From Apostichopus japonicus (lineage: Eukaryota; Echinodermata; Holothuroidea; Aspidochirotida; Stichopodidae): a DNA stretch of 60,000 nt. A program made the position numbers and the translations under genes. Below are positions 23,597-37,522 of this stretch, in pieces. The notes beneath the pieces are model-generated. The model did not search any database and was not told the DNA's origin. It saw nothing but the letters and a program-made list of their open reading frames with translations. The stretch covers positions 22,227,265 through 22,287,264 of the forward strand of contig NC_092573.1 in assembly GCF_037975245.1 (NCBI RefSeq). The letters are read 5' to 3'. The stretch's first letter is position 1, and every line of letters begins with the position of its first letter.

Positions 23597-25369
23597 TTAC
23601 CACAAATTGCACTTTGGTACTATCCCATGAAATGTTGAAACATGATTGCTTTTGTTGATTACTTTGATATATTTGAGTCTATTTTCATTATTCACTTTGT
23701 TCCTCGCTTACCTGTCTCCTCACAACCTTCTAGGTCTTTTGTTGAAGTGTTGAGGAGATCTGTAAATTCCATTTGGGTCTATCATTGAGTTACATTGATG
23801 TTTTGATTGACAGTCTTGTGTTTATCCAAATGTTAACATTTTAACCAAGTTATTCAATATCAGACAGTTACATGCATACTGCTCCCAAACATTGACTTTA
23901 GGCAAACAGACATGTCACAAGAAGGAAATTTGAAATTTTGAAAAAATATTTATTCCTAATTTTTTTTCAATTTTTTTTATACAAATCAGGCAAAATGTCT
24001 ACAAGATGCTCATATTTTACTTTCCCTTTTAACTATGATTGAAATATGACTTAAACCACAAGACCAAGGCTGCTCCAATGATTTACTTTATATTTCTTTA
24101 ATTTGTTTGTCATATTTGCATGTTACTGTCCCAATGACCTGTTGATATCCCACAGAGACCACTGACCTCTGAGTAAATAAAGTTAAGTGAAACAACAGAT
24201 GAGTTTCTTTAATTTAAATGAACATATTTTGGTAAGTTTTTGGTCAAACTCTTGAACCACCCAAGGAGAGACATTGACACCGAGTGGGTTACCACTTTCA
24301 TAAGTTGATACGAACGAAACGTGCTTTAACTTGACCGTTCGCAAATGAAATATGACAAATAAATATTCTCACACTTTCAAACTCACTTAAACTGGAATTA
24401 GTCATAAATGAAATACTTATAATGGATTTGCTTGATATCTTAGAAATAATAAGGATTTTCTGTTAAATGAATTAGGCATCTGGCTTTGGTTGAGCTGTAA
24501 CAGATGTAGACTTCAACAGAATTGTAAGAATATCACCGCCACGTACAGTAGGTTGCTTTCATTTATGACAAGAGTACTTTCATAACTTTAACTACTATTG
24601 TAGCACAGATGTTATCATACAGTATTCCTCCAAAATTATGAACAAACTCCGAGTCAGCTTATTTGTCTTTTAAGTGGCACAATTGGTTATTGCTTAAAAA
24701 ATACTTCAAAACGAAAATATTGTGCTCTTCTCATAGTAACTGCAAAACAAACGTGTGTCAAATGGAGTTAGTTTATTGACATTTTATCAGTTTGCACATT
24801 CTGCTTCAATAATCATAATTATTTTCCTGTTGCTTGCTTTATGGCTCTCAGCTTTTACTTTTTTTTCCCATGATGAACATGATTGTAATTTTGTGGGGTA
24901 TATAAAATATTAACAATGATGTCCTCAACATGTGTTCTGTTTTAAAGTTCAAAATAGTGCAGACTGGCAATTGAAAATGATTGCAGTTTTAGGTAGCTGG
25001 TTGGATGTTTGTTTCAGACTAGCAAACTTGCGGTCATGAATATGCAAGTCTTTGACACTGTGAACTTCCTTTGTTAATGCTCGTTTATCAATGTCACCTG
25101 CTTACTTCATTCTTCTCAGTTCTTGGCAAAAAATATCTGTTTTCAACCATCACTTTTGTGACTCGCTGTAATTCTCACCTTTCAGAAAGTAGACAGAGGA
25201 TTACAATGATTGGATAAAATGCTGCCCTTGAGAATGAAGTTATTTTTGCAAGGGGGTATTTAATTTTTTTAAGGATTCTTGAACTGCCAGGTGATTGGTT
25301 GATCCAGACAATAAACATATTTCATGATAACCACTGGTGAGAATGTCTAGCTTTGACCTGAAAGTGCAT

Positions 25370-25510
25370 CCTTGCCCACCGGTACAGTTCATGGATGTCA
25401 TTGCACCCCGAGACTGCCGCGTCCCTTAATGCTGGAGGCTTAGGCGACAGAACCCCGGAAATGACATGCGACATGTGTTTCTCTGCACGCAGTCGGGGAG
25501 CATGATTCAC
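25370..25510. other. GC/CpG-rich patch of unknown origin in AT-rich intron
   Basis: About 140 bases with many CpGs (for example GAGACTGCCGCGTCCC and GGCGACAGAACCCCGG) stand out from AT-rich flanks. A 62-codon open frame crosses it on the - strand, but I recognise no protein motif. It could be a fragment of a mobile element or a diverged functional RNA gene. I cannot tell which. Confidence 0.35.
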
Positions 25511-26773
25511 TCAACATGTTTTTGAACACACATTCAAAGTTTTCAAAACTTTGTGTGTCTTACCAGTAGTTTTTGCAGTAAAAGGTAAAATGTTTCTGAA
25601 AACTGCAACAGATACATATATTGAACAAATATATCAAGGTTTTTAGGAACTTTATACCTTACTAGTATCTATTCAGTAAAAGTTAAGAAAAGAAAAGTTA
25701 ACAAGAAGTTTTTGTTTAGAAGTAAAAACATTCTGGGTTTTTTTTGCTTTCAAAATCGTCTGAATGAAAAGGCTACATTAGTAGTAAGGGGGAAAGGAAT
25801 CAGTTATATTAAAATAAAATGCTTTTTGCTACTTTATCAGTCAAGAAAGACTACATACATAGGATGAACTTTAAAGGGAAAAGAATTTGCATAACCTTCG
25901 GGCAAAATCCTTTTAAAGGAAAGAAGTTATTGTAGAACACTAACATTGTTACATTATTCAAGAAGTATGTAAATCTATGTAGTTGGTGACATTAATATCA
26001 AGAGCTTGGAAGCTGAAAACATAGTAGGTAGCATAACAGGACAACTTGAAATACAAAAAAATTGTTCTTTCAAACGGGAAAACTACAGACTTATCTATAA
26101 TAGTCCATAGTCTATAATGGTTCCAAGATGCTGTGAAGTACAGATGTAGTTTTTATTTGTGGTTAGTGTCATTATACATTCAGAAGTTTGAAGCTTATAA
26201 TCTTTAGATTCCATTGCTATTATATTATATGTGATATGTTTTAAATATGTAAATTATTCAGATAATACTTGCATAGTTTCTTAGCATACTTTGGTTCCTG
26301 AAACGAGACAAATCATTTTGCCGATTTGTGTTTAAGTTTTCTTTCATTTGAACAACTATATATATAATCAGATTTTTTGTCTGATTTTTAGTGATTTTAA
26401 GTGATTTAGCATTGTTAATTTTTTGACGCTTTGTAGTTAACAGAGAGTGTGTCAGATATGCTTGTTCGTCACAGACGTGTATAATAATTTGCTACTCAAA
26501 AAAGTTGAAAGATACTTTACGTTTAACTGGATATATTTATTTTATAAATTATCCTCAATCCCTATCAGCCTATTATTCTTGACAACTTATTTAGGGATCT
26601 CAACAACTTTCAAACACTTTCTAACTAATAAGACTCATAAAAATTTTAAAATTCCTTTGTAGTGTGTAGCAAAAGTACAAAATTATATTTGTAAAACTAC
26701 AACAAAGTTCAAAGTATAAGGAGTGTCATTGTGACAGAAATCATTAAATTGCGATGTACTGGAAACGGTAGGT

Positions 26774-27010
26774 GTGCGAAAGTGCAACAGAAAGTGGTTT
26801 AACCCTATCCCTGTTGTCCTGCTTTCTCCATGTAACATTCGTAAAGGTCATTCTGGTCATCGACCTAAAAAGGCACGGAATGATCTCGGTTCAAATAGTA
26901 CAGGGCCCCAGCTTCCGGCCTCTAGTTCTCTTAACCGCGTTTACTACCCTGAAGCCTGTTCGATTACTCAAATTTCCTGCAACTGCATCAAACTAAACAA
27001 CAGACTAGAC
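26774..27010 (+). pseudogene. Possible LINE ORF fragment (start of endonuclease region)
   Basis: An open frame from 26774 encodes a basic, proline-rich stretch (GHSGHRPKKARNDLG), then YYPEACSITQ, and then ISCNCIKLNNRLDT. The last segment resembles the N-RSLNNKLD motif at the beginning of the endonuclease domain of CR1-like LINEs. The stretch is also richer in CpG than its surroundings. The frame then runs into AT-rich DNA with no further motif, so if it is a LINE piece it is a short dead fragment. The evidence is one weak motif. Confidence 0.3.
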
Positions 27011-27822
27011 ACAGTTTACAGCACTTTTCTTTACAGTATTATTATTATTTTTGGCATAATACTTTTTAATGAGACTCATTTCCACATTTTATGATTGCCA
27101 CAGAGTCTGAGCTTTATATGAGGTATATCACGTTAGATTTGACCAATCTTTGAAAAGGAATAAAGTAGATGTTTTTTCCCCGCAAAGAATGAGAACTGCT
27201 CTTTATTCCTGAATTATAAATCAGTTAGCTTCCTTTAGAAAAAGAGTCTCTCACATCCTGCTGATGATCTGGAGCAAATTATTCAATTATAATAAAATAT
27301 CGACCCTGGGTCAGAATATTTTCTCATCTCTTTCATATTTTTGAGAAAATATAAGGTCTTCACCCTAGACAGATGGTTTGGTCACCAAAATTAGGTTTGA
27401 CTCTCTAATCATGGATCATGAAAAGTAAATATTCAATTACATTATAATTTACTGCTTTGCTCATGCAAACTTTTATGCTGCAATATAGAAATTTCAGTAT
27501 CCTAGAAACTATCTTTTCAATTTTTGATCTGACCTTTATTATCTTTGTACTATCATCCTGTTTAAGTTCATCTGAGGCTAGAATTTTGGGTACTCTCCTT
27601 TAAAAGTTTAAAGGATGACACAAGTTCTTAATAAAATCCTTTCTTTACTCAGTTTTCTAGTCATTATATTGATTCCAGGACTTCAGAAGAATAAATTTTC
27701 ACAGTCAGTTTTCCATGAGACAAAAAAAAAAAGGGTTAACAAACTGCTTATCTACTGCAAGAATCCTGTGTCTACAGGTAAATATGTCAAAGTTTGAGGT
27801 CCTGATGTCTTGATCCAAAATA

Positions 27823-27860
27823 GTAAATAATAATAATAATAATATAATAATAATAAATAG
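27823..27860. repeat. (ATA)n microsatellite
   Basis: A run of AATAATAATAATAAT with one interruption. Confidence 0.85.
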
Positions 27861-28440
27861 GATCATCTTTAGAGGCTAACTGAAATGAAAACTAACCAAG
27901 AACACAGAGTGAATTTTCAATGACAATTTTTTTTGTACAGTTATATAAGGGGGTAAATTACTATGTTTCTTTACTGAATTCTAGATTTTTCTGATGGAAC
28001 CAGATTTAACAAAATTCTCTAGAAAAATCTTATTCCTCTTGTGAGGTCTACGTGGTTTTGATGTTGCTTCATGCAAAATGTCAAAATGTTGTACTGGTCA
28101 TTGAACCACCTTTGCTTGGGTAATATTGTGCTTACTATTTTCTTTACCTTAGCTTTGACTGATGTTGGCTTTACAAAGTTGCTGCTTATAATATTGAGCT
28201 ATTTACCTGTCCCTGTTATTTACCGATTTCTATACGTTTTACGATTACATTGGAACGAAAATGACAGCGCCCTCTAAAAGGATCTGACATCCCTTTTTAA
28301 GCGAGAGTTTCCTAAGCTTTATGAATTTACTCAAAAATACACACCTATATCATATAACATATAGAGAGGTGATGGTTGGGTTTGTCCCTCCTTTATGGAA
28401 TACTTTAAAAGTTGTATGTATTTTTTTTCTATATATTTTA

Positions 28441-28664
28441 GATCCTCCTGCAAGCAGGAACTTGCGAAGAAGCTATCATTGGCTTATCAAAGCCGCAAGC
28501 TGACCGAAGTCAGTCTCTTACATTCATATTTAAAGTCCATGATTATGAATTGTCAATTGTCAATAACTCTGTAACTGGACGACATACATTTATCTTCGAG
28601 TGACTCGAACCGGGGACCTTATGATTGGAAGGCACCGGCGTTAACCACTGAGCTAACACTCCAC
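28441..28664 (-). mobile_element. SINE with tRNA-like head
   Basis: On the - strand the element begins GTGGAGTGTTAGCTCAGTGG (A box TTAGCTCAGTGGTTAACG). It continues through an anticodon-arm-like CCTT...AAGG hairpin and a B box (CCGGTTCGAGTCAC). The T stem and acceptor stem do not pair properly, so it is not a working tRNA. About 150 bases of unrelated body follow, including GAGACTGACTTCGGTCAGC and CGCAAGTTCCTGCTTGCAGG, two short hairpins. It ends GGATCTAAAATATA. This head-plus-body layout is that of a tRNA-derived SINE. It is a different family from the one at 23.3-23.6 kb. Confidence 0.75.
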
Positions 28665-31600
28665 AAAAAGTGTTCAAATTCATCAGACTTTGGATTGACA
28701 TGATGCATATATGTAATACTGTAAGAAATCTATTTTGTGTAGTCTGCATGTAGAACCTACTCAATATTTTTGACCACATGGTGGACCTAAAAGATTCAGG
28801 GGGGTAAATTCACATACACTTTATACACCCAAGAGGGCCATTTGAAATGACCAATTTGTTTTAAAAATGGGCCAAAGTTCCTTTTACCTAAGAATTCCCC
28901 TAGCAGAAAGGAGGTTTGGAACAGACCATTCTCTTCCTAATATCCCATTAGATAATGATCTTGTCAGTAATCTGGTATTTATAGCAAATAAATCAAGGAA
29001 ATGTCTAACTTGATTTCTTTGATTATGATTCTATCATAATTTCCCATGGTAGGTCCAGATGAGGGCACCTACAGTGGTGCTTCATGTGATATTGACTATC
29101 TAAGTTTGATGTAGGATATATGTACACAGTCTACCAATCTCAATAGGCAAGGTTTTGCTGTAGATTGCCAACTTTGATGACAATTGGCAGTTGTTTGCAT
29201 TATAAGTGAAATGGAATGAACAAGTAGCATTGGTGTTTCCTTCTATATGAGAACTCTTTCTTGTTTTGCATATTTTGACAAATCTTTAAAACTGAATATT
29301 TTCAGTATAGTCTGACCCTATACATGCATCTGGTCAGCATTCAATATATCTTTTGGGAAGATCTAGGAGATATGTCCTTGTGCACATGCATGCTTCTTAT
29401 GGATGAGTCATTAAGATGAATCAAACCTTGGACATTCAGGCTTGAAAAACACTATGAGAAAAAAGAACTGACCACAGTTATATCTATATAGACAATGATG
29501 TAATATGGGTTTGTAGATTAAGTGTGATTAACACCAACTTGCGGATAAAGCAGATCTTGTAAATGTTTCATACGCTTTCAATATCTGCATTAGGAAGCTA
29601 CGACTAGCTTTATCTTCTATAGACACATGTCACATTAGATACTTCATACTTCTCATGACCAATTTCAATACTTTCTTCAAAATTTAGAATATAACAGAAG
29701 TTTAATCATTAATAGTTTATGATACATTCTAACATTACGCCTAAAATAAAGTCAAGCTCCGTTAGACGTTCTCTCCACCCACTTGATGAGCGCAGGCTAT
29801 TTTACACTATAGTCATCTCAATATGATTGCCACCCATGTGACCACAAAGTCTAAATCTCCTACAAATTAAACCTCTAGCCCACCTGTCCGTTCACTTCAG
29901 GAGAAGACATCACACTCGAGTCAATTAACATATCAGGTGTGAGAATTAAATGTGAAGAGATTAAAAAAACAGTTGTACATTTTCGTCACACAAACTATAT
30001 ACTTTAATAATGACATTTACAGCATTAAATGGGTATGTTTAGGTTTACTCTAGCAAGAATAAGATTGGGTCCATTTGAGTGGATTCCAAATCAGCAGCTG
30101 TTGAACTCCCTTCTGTCTCTGGTATAATTACAGCTGCATCAGCCCACAGTGCATGATGGGTATATCTTTGTGAAATATATCTTTTGCTACTGTAACTGGG
30201 TCATAATATTTGATGTACTCCAACATACCTTCCATGTTTTACAATAAGCGGCCATTTAAAACTGATGTACTGGACCCATGGAAGTACTACCATGCTTGCC
30301 CTTATTGTAAAATATAAACAGTATCAACATATTAAGCTAGGAATAACAAGGATGGTAAAAAGTAAAAACATGATAACCTATTAGGTGATATTTCATTTAC
30401 TTGGTTCATGCCTAAAAATTCAGGTTATCTACTGGCAATATGCCAGTGGATTTTGTTGACAGTAGAAAAAAAACAGTTGTTTTTGTGGGTTTTTTTTGCC
30501 AGTAGACATGATAACATGATAAGTTATGTAACAATTGTAGTCTAAACAGCTGCATGATTTCTGAACCTAACATAAACCCAGTATTACTCAAGTGCTCATT
30601 ATCAACATATATATTATTGGGCTGCTTCTATAAGCCTGTATAGTAACTGACCTGTGCTGTAAATCAGGACACTGTGGAAACCTGAATTTTGCCAGTAAAT
30701 GTTTTAAGGATTTGCACTTTTTATCAAGGAGTTGAAATTGGGAAATCCAAGGCCTGTTGTTTATAAACATACCTTTGTTGTTATGCATGACAAAATATTA
30801 ATAATTCTTAGATGTAACTTTATGTATTTAAATCAATTTTGGGGAAGGCTTTTACACCAGTGATGAGTCACCAGTTTACAGTGTCAACCAAACGAAGGTA
30901 AAGACATTGTTAATTCATTTGTATGGCAAAAATTGTTTTCACACTGGTAATAGTTCTAAGGTAAATAATCATGTATGTAAAGAATTACTAGTAACAAGCC
31001 ACATCTTTGTAAACTAAGCCAATTTATCACCACAAATATCCCTTACTCAGGTCTACCCAGTGTGATAAAGTTTACTTTACGAGCTCCATGGAGGAAAACT
31101 TCACAAATGTACATATTGTTCTTTCGTTACGGTGGAGATGTTTCGACTCGTTAATGCCGTACTCTCGAAAGAAACCAATTAAGCCATATTTGGGATTTCA
31201 CATTCACCCTGCCCTGACTGATGTACTCTCTCCCTGGCATTATGATATATTAATGATGATGTTGTTATTACAGTTTATGAATATGACAAATCTTTACTAC
31301 TTGGATTTGTGGCAGCCCAAGCCCCTTTATCTAATTCCTAGGACAACATTTCATCATGTCATATATATTCATACCCACAAATCTCTTGTCCAGCTGCATA
31401 CCCGACAGATATCATTAACCATTCCTTCTTGTTTTGATTAATGGTAATTGCATCCCAGCAAACATTTCACACCTTCAAAATTAAATCCCCCTTTAAGTCA
31501 CTACCCAGGGAACAACAAAAACTCTCCCAGGGGAGTAGCAAATCCCAGTCTTACTGAACCAATAAACATGGTGACTTTCCTCTCTCTCTGGGTGTAGTGC

Positions 31601-32404
31601 GGAGGACGGTTTGTACTATGGAGGTTTAATTCTTTAGCCTCGCTTGGAGTCCCAATAGAAGGACACAAACTATACATGACCTCGTGTACTATGTGAAAGA
31701 AGGAGCAGAATTGGAATGTCAATATCCTTTTAAGAAAGAAACATCAAGGCAGCCAAATTTCAACTTGGGTTTCAAGGAATAGATATATCACATGATATGC
31801 ACAGTTCATAATTCTGATGTGAGGGTGTTATTGTCATTCCAAACATCAAGACCACCAACACTGCTTAAAAGATGACATTTATGAACCAACTTTTATTTTC
31901 ACATGTTGAACAAGTGTTGCCACCTCTATCAGCCTGCGTCCTATTTCTGTACCACTTTTAATTCTTGAGAAATGACCCTTGAAACAGCTGAGGTTCAACA
32001 CTTAAAGTGACTGGACTATGTAGTCTAATATAAACACTATTCAGGCATATAGGTCAGCTCTTAGGATGCAATACAAAACTCAGTTGGAAAACATGTTGTG
32101 TCACTGTTGATTATTATTTATCAGTTTCCTTCATTACATCATTATAGATTTTGCTGGATATGGCATGCCTATATTTAAACCATTAATAAACCAGAAATTG
32201 TTTTAAGCATATGAACTTTGCAAAAGTTCACAATGCTGAAGAAAATGCATGACAAAGATATTTTAAGTATTTCTGAACCCAATTCAAATTTTAAGGTACG
32301 AACTCAGATGACGGAAGAAAGTAATTAAAGTAAACCGCAGCATAAAATTAACTGAAATTTATTACACACTCTGGAAACTTTACCTTTTGACTCACGTAAT
32401 TGCT

Positions 32405-32466
32405 CATCTTTTTAAGATCTATTACCTTATTGCTTCATCTTTTTAAGATCTATTACCTTATTCTTG
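32405..32466. repeat. 31-bp tandem duplication
   Basis: CATCTTTTTAAGATCTATTA followed by CCTTATT occurs twice, 31 bases apart, nearly without change. It contains the palindrome AGATCT. Its low divergence suggests a recent duplication. Confidence 0.9.
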
Positions 32467-32895
32467 GTAAAACAAACCTCAATTTTCCGCTACAACACCT
32501 AGCCTGAGTTTTTATTTGGTTTAAATGGTTGATCTTCAGGGAATACCTAGGATAACACATGTCACAAGTAATTGCAAGTTTGAAGGAAGCATTTGTGGCC
32601 AAATTAATTTTCTAGCAGTAATTTTCCCCCTTAATAATGCTGTTTCAGAGATTAACAGTTAAAATAAGGTTTTATGCACAAAGAGACCTCAACATTCCAA
32701 TATAATTTTGTCGTAACTACACAATTTCTTTTGATGTTCAAACCGTCTTACTGATGGTACTCATTGATTGGTTAGCAGTGTGCTGTTATTATTCCCCTGA
32801 TCATTAACTGACCAGAGACAACCTAACCATTTAATTTGAGGTCTCCAAAATAAAACATAGACTACAATGATAACACACAGAAGATAAATTTCTGG

Positions 32896-33162
32896 GTGGA
32901 AATTGCCAACTGATTCAATGGTTACCCCCCCCCCCTCCTTCTTTATCTCAGTAAATGTGCCAACTCCTAAATATACCGATAACAAGAGTGAAGAACCAGG
33001 AACAAATTAAGGCAGCTCTTTGGGGGGGGGGGTAGAAATTGCCAACTGATTGAATGGACCCCCCAACCTCCCCCCTTCCTTCTTTATCTCAGTAAATGTG
33101 CCAACTCCTAAATACACCTATAACAAGAGTGAAGAACCAGGAAAGAATTAAGGGAGCTCTTT
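32896..33162. repeat. Tandem duplication of a ~130-bp segment
   Basis: Two copies (32896-33021 and 33032-33162) share AAATTGCCAACTGATT, TCAGTAAATGTGCCAACTCC and AACAAGAGTGAAGAACCAGG. They differ mainly in the length of their C-rich and G-rich runs. No gene is involved. Confidence 0.9.
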
Positions 33163-36100
33163 GCATCAGGTCAAAACCTAACATTAGTCTTAATAATGTT
33201 ATAGCTGAGCAAACTAATTAAGCCACTTTTCATCAATGTTATCACTGAGTGAAGGTTAACAAGTGAATTTTGATTTGATTATAAAGATTCCCTCCACCGA
33301 GACACTTGTTTTTTATTTTATGTCAGTTTGAATTGCAGGAAACAAATGCAAGGTATCAACTTTTACTTCATTATCTTAAAGTTTACTGGTCAAGCTTTTG
33401 TAATTGGATTTTAGTAACAAATAACATCAATATTTATATTTATCAATATGAAGTCAAAAAGTTTGTAAAAGAAGAAAAAAACCACTGTTGGTGACACATA
33501 GATTTTGATTGGCTTTTGCAGGCATGCTCCTTCTCCATTAAAAGTAGTTTCTGTTCTGCTTGTAAATTTTTCTGTGACTCTTGGCAAAACAGAATGGGAC
33601 TTTGTGAGACTGCCTCTACTTAGCTGTAAATCTGGCCCTACTCCCAAGAGATATTGGGACTGACCCCTAGCAAACATGACACTATTTTCAAGTCTGCTTT
33701 GAAACTGGGGCATTAAATAAATGGTTTTGTGACTCACTGCCATGAACTTCTGTACTTAACCAGTTTGCTTTATTTGAAGATTTAACTTAAACATATTTTC
33801 TTGCTGATTATGCTGCTGGTGATAGATTCATAAAGTTATCATTTAGGACATCTCTTCTTCATAAAACATAATTTCAGATTATTATATTTAATGAATAATT
33901 GATCAAAGGAGGACCCCCCTCCTTCCCCCACCCTCCCCGCCGTGATCTTCTCCTTCCCACAACCTCATTATAATTGTCTCATTGCTCCAACTTCACCATT
34001 AAATATGAAAGACAATATTAAACAACAGTCACTATGGAGTCTATTTACATCATACATCCTAGCCTTCTAATAAAATGAATGTATTCACTTTGAAGGAATC
34101 AAGTGATGCATAGAACTTGTTTGAAGAGATTTTATGGTTCCTTAAGTAGTAAATCATTTTAAAGAAGTTGTGTAGGGTGTGTTCTAGTTATTGTTTGTTT
34201 TAAGATGGTTATTTACTACCTAATTTTTGTTAGATAACAAATCCTGGAATCTTTATGAATTTTATTGTCTGGTCTCTTTTCTTTCATGTTTACTTTAAAT
34301 GGGAAATATTGTCTGGATCTTCAGAAGCAAGAACACATCTAGGTTAATAGCTGCCATATATGTCTCTATCGATGATGGTAAAAACACTGTAATTATAGAA
34401 GTGTTAGCCATGTGTGCTCTGTTTCGCTTAATTAGACCAATAATTGAATTTGACGTAAGGTACTTCGCAGGTTACCAATTATGACAATGTGCTAGGTTGA
34501 AGTAGAACTAGAGAGTCACAGATCTGTGAATGAGGGGCTGAAATGTTTCAAGGCAAACTCTTTACTTGATTGAATTTTATTGTCTTTGCATGGCTTTTTA
34601 TTAATGATTTCTATTGGGATTAATTTCTCTCTCTCTCATCGTTTTTATTTTGCAGAAGATAGCTGCCATTGTTTCAATAATTACTTGCAGGTACTTTCCG
34701 TTGCATGCATTTATATATACTTCTACTTGCTCGTCCTATGAAGAGAGCCACATTGAACATAATTGTGTGAGTGAAATTCAATCTAATTGCATCAGCAATA
34801 GATATCCACTTTGTTGACAGTAGCTTGGTCAATTTGACTGTGTATTCTGAAGATACAAGTCAAAAGACACTGCTTACAGGAACTGTCAAAACACAGCCGT
34901 GTCCATTCATATATGAACATCAGGGGCCAACAATCTACCTAAAGCATCACTTATCACCATTAACTCTCTCCTCAGGATTATCGAATAAATCAAGCTCAAA
35001 ATTAAATACAAATTGTAAAGAAAATACAACCTATAGGAGAGAATGAAATGTTACATATGAAGGAAGGACTCACAAAATCAACAAAACATCAAAACACATC
35101 AGTGACCTTTAAGGAGAAGGTATAAATAAGTAGGCCTGTAATGAAGAGGATAAATCTCATAATCTTGTGAATTCCTTCGCTATTTAATCTCTTTTGATAA
35201 ATTAGGTTTGACAGTCTGATGTTTGGTTACAGCATTCAGTCCGACAAGGTTAATGCTTATCCAAAGTGATAGTAGACTTACAGTATTCCCATAAAAATTG
35301 ACTCTAACAAAACCAAACTTTTTAATCTTTAGAACACCAGAAAGTTTTGCCTTGACTGTAAAATTCTAAGTAGAACAACTGAAGAAGGTAGTTCTCTTTT
35401 ATACTCTGGCATGATTTAGACTTGATCCTTTTCTCCTTTTAAGTAAACAGTTTTTCATTACACAAAAAAAAAAAAAAAATCCAAACAGTTTGAAAGCGAG
35501 ATTGCTGTATTATTCATTCGTTCTTTTGTGATCTTTCCTAATTCAAAGTGACCTGTTAACAATGCTCCCTTTGGCCACGAAGGCTATGGGCCTTTGTATT
35601 CTGAGAATACAGCAATTACTATCACCAAGCTCTCTATTCACTATCACGCTGTGTGTGGTAGCCTATCCCATACCTTTCTCATTTTGAAGTACATTAATTT
35701 CAATTATAAGTGGCACTATAATCTCTAAGTTTATCAGAAGTTTAAGTAACAGGACCTTCCAACAAACTATAATAGGTCACTTTGCACTCTTTTATTTGAT
35801 TGTAAACTATTTGAGAGTACAGCTGACTGCTAAAGTGAACCACTCTCAGTAACTGTGGCATGACAACTTGCAAAAATAAAATTACCCCAGTTAGTAAGTA
35901 GGGCAAAATTACCCTTCATTTATGCTAACTACCCCTGACCAATTGCTCATCAGATCAACTCAATGTTCTTCAAAATACAGGAGCTTCCTAGCTCCACCAA
36001 TTAAAAACAATAACAATGACTATAATACAGCACCTATTGAAGGTTACAATTGCTTCCACTATTTAGCGTAGCAACACGGCTGGCAGTCACTGTGGGCTGT

Positions 36101-37143
36101 ATTGTTGATGTAGTGTATAGGCCTAACTTACCTTCGGTAGGCTATATTTGTAACAAACTGCTTCAACAAGGCTGTATTTAATTGGAGGTAATTGAATCAA
36201 GTACAGGCTTGTAGGCTGCTCGTACAAAATCCTCAGTAAACATTACTCATCCTTTTTATACCGCCTCAACCCCTCCTCATCAGCACCCAAACGGTAGGAA
36301 TATAACGAATTGGGGATAACTTGCATACACTGTTACTGTAACAATTTTTAACTTCTGCACATGCTGTGTGCTATCTCGAGGCCACGTCTACGTCTGTTCA
36401 ATGGTTCTTTTTATTTATCATACAAGGAATATCATATCTACTGATGAAAGCAAACAATTGACACTGTTACACAAGTAACCATATCACCAATGAATTTGTC
36501 TATTCCAATGTTTCAATTTCTAAATCAAGGACTCAAGGAGCTGTCATGTCGTAAATTTGTGATGTCATACTCATAGTGGTGGTAACAAGAAACTGTTTAG
36601 TGTGGTTTTGTTTCAATATTTCCCTCGAAGTTAAATGTTAACGGTGTTGACACCAAAACCAATGCAATCATTATGCGACATGTTAACAACGTCAATATTT
36701 AGATTCAGCATGTGCAAATTCCATCTCCATCACGAAAAATAAACATTTTTATAAATCAAGAAAACCATAGGAAAAACAAAGCACGTGTGACTCGATGATG
36801 TCATATTTAGACTTGTTCAAGTCTTTGCGTTGTGTATTGTGAATGAACATTAAAACCTTTTATATCTTCTAGTTTGAATAAGACTATATTCTCAACTGAT
36901 TGGGGAAGTTGTTTCATGACATTTGTCTCTGCCACATAGACCAATGTTGATGGTAGGGTTTGTGTCTCCTTCCTAAAACATTACATTACAATCATTCATC
37001 GGCGACGACGACTAGTAATAATTTAAAGCGGTAGAATTAGCGAGAGAATAACTCTGGAAAATCACAAAAAAATGTTATGCATGCATATGCTATAAAATGG
37101 CGGCAATATTAATCATCTTTAATGCAATGCATGAAACACTTAC

Positions 37144-37412
37144 GTGTTCGTAATCTGTTACTTCCAAAGACTGCGGTGATATTTGACAGTGGGCAGTTCC
37201 ATCTTTTGTGTCTGAAGTGATATCTGCATTCCTGAATTCCTTCTATGGCGCCCTCTTTTACACTTGGAACTAAATTAGGATGAAGTTCACAAAGTCTGTG
37301 TTGTCTTTTATTAAACCATAAGTGTTCTCGACAGTATCTACCAACGTCCAGGATTGGCGGCCTCGGTGTGAACAATTCTTGATCTTCCACAACTTTAAAC
37401 AAAGCCAATAAC
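37144..37412 (-). CDS. Wnt16: Wnt16, second exon (first one recognised)
   Basis: The exon is 269 bases long, between a TTTCTAAACGCAG acceptor and an ACAC|GTAAGT donor on the - strand. It starts with the last base of a codon and ends with the first base of an arginine codon finished by the middle exon. It encodes the N-terminal Wnt region: a Cys (GRYCREHLW), QHRLCELHPNLVPSVKEGA and GIQECRYHFRHKRWNC, then an NIT glycosylation sequon and VFGSNRLRT. The run L-PS-KEGA--GIQEC--FRH-RWNC is closest to Wnt16 among subfamilies I know. Wnt2, Wnt4 and Wnt5 differ at several of these positions. Together the three exons give about 331 residues, so only roughly 30 residues with the signal peptide are missing. 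Confidence 0.92.
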
Positions 37413-37522
37413 CTGCGTTTAGAAAGAGACAAAAAAAAGAAGACATTTTTAAAAACGAAGAATCACATAGTTCACACGTCAAGTGACAAGATAAACTTGT
37501 GAAATGATATCAATTTTAGCCT

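Larger units (their letters stand above)
17212..37143 (-). other. 19.9-kb Wnt16 intron rich in mobile-element relics
   Basis: This interval separates two exons whose splice phases match (one base on the left exon end, two on the right). It starts with GTAAGTG and ends with TTTCACAG on the - strand. Nested terminal-inverted-repeat elements, a LINE tail, two SINEs, a further hAT-like element and local duplications are listed separately. Between about 28.7 and 37.1 kb it is mostly plain AT-rich DNA with no gene recognised on either strand. Confidence 0.85.

Noticed and set aside
28590-28664. Functional tRNA gene on the - strand
   Set aside because: A and B boxes are good, but acceptor and T stems do not pair and a SINE body follows.
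31088-31441. 117-codon + strand frame inside the Wnt16 intron
   Set aside because: No motif and an AT-driven composition, so it is probably chance.
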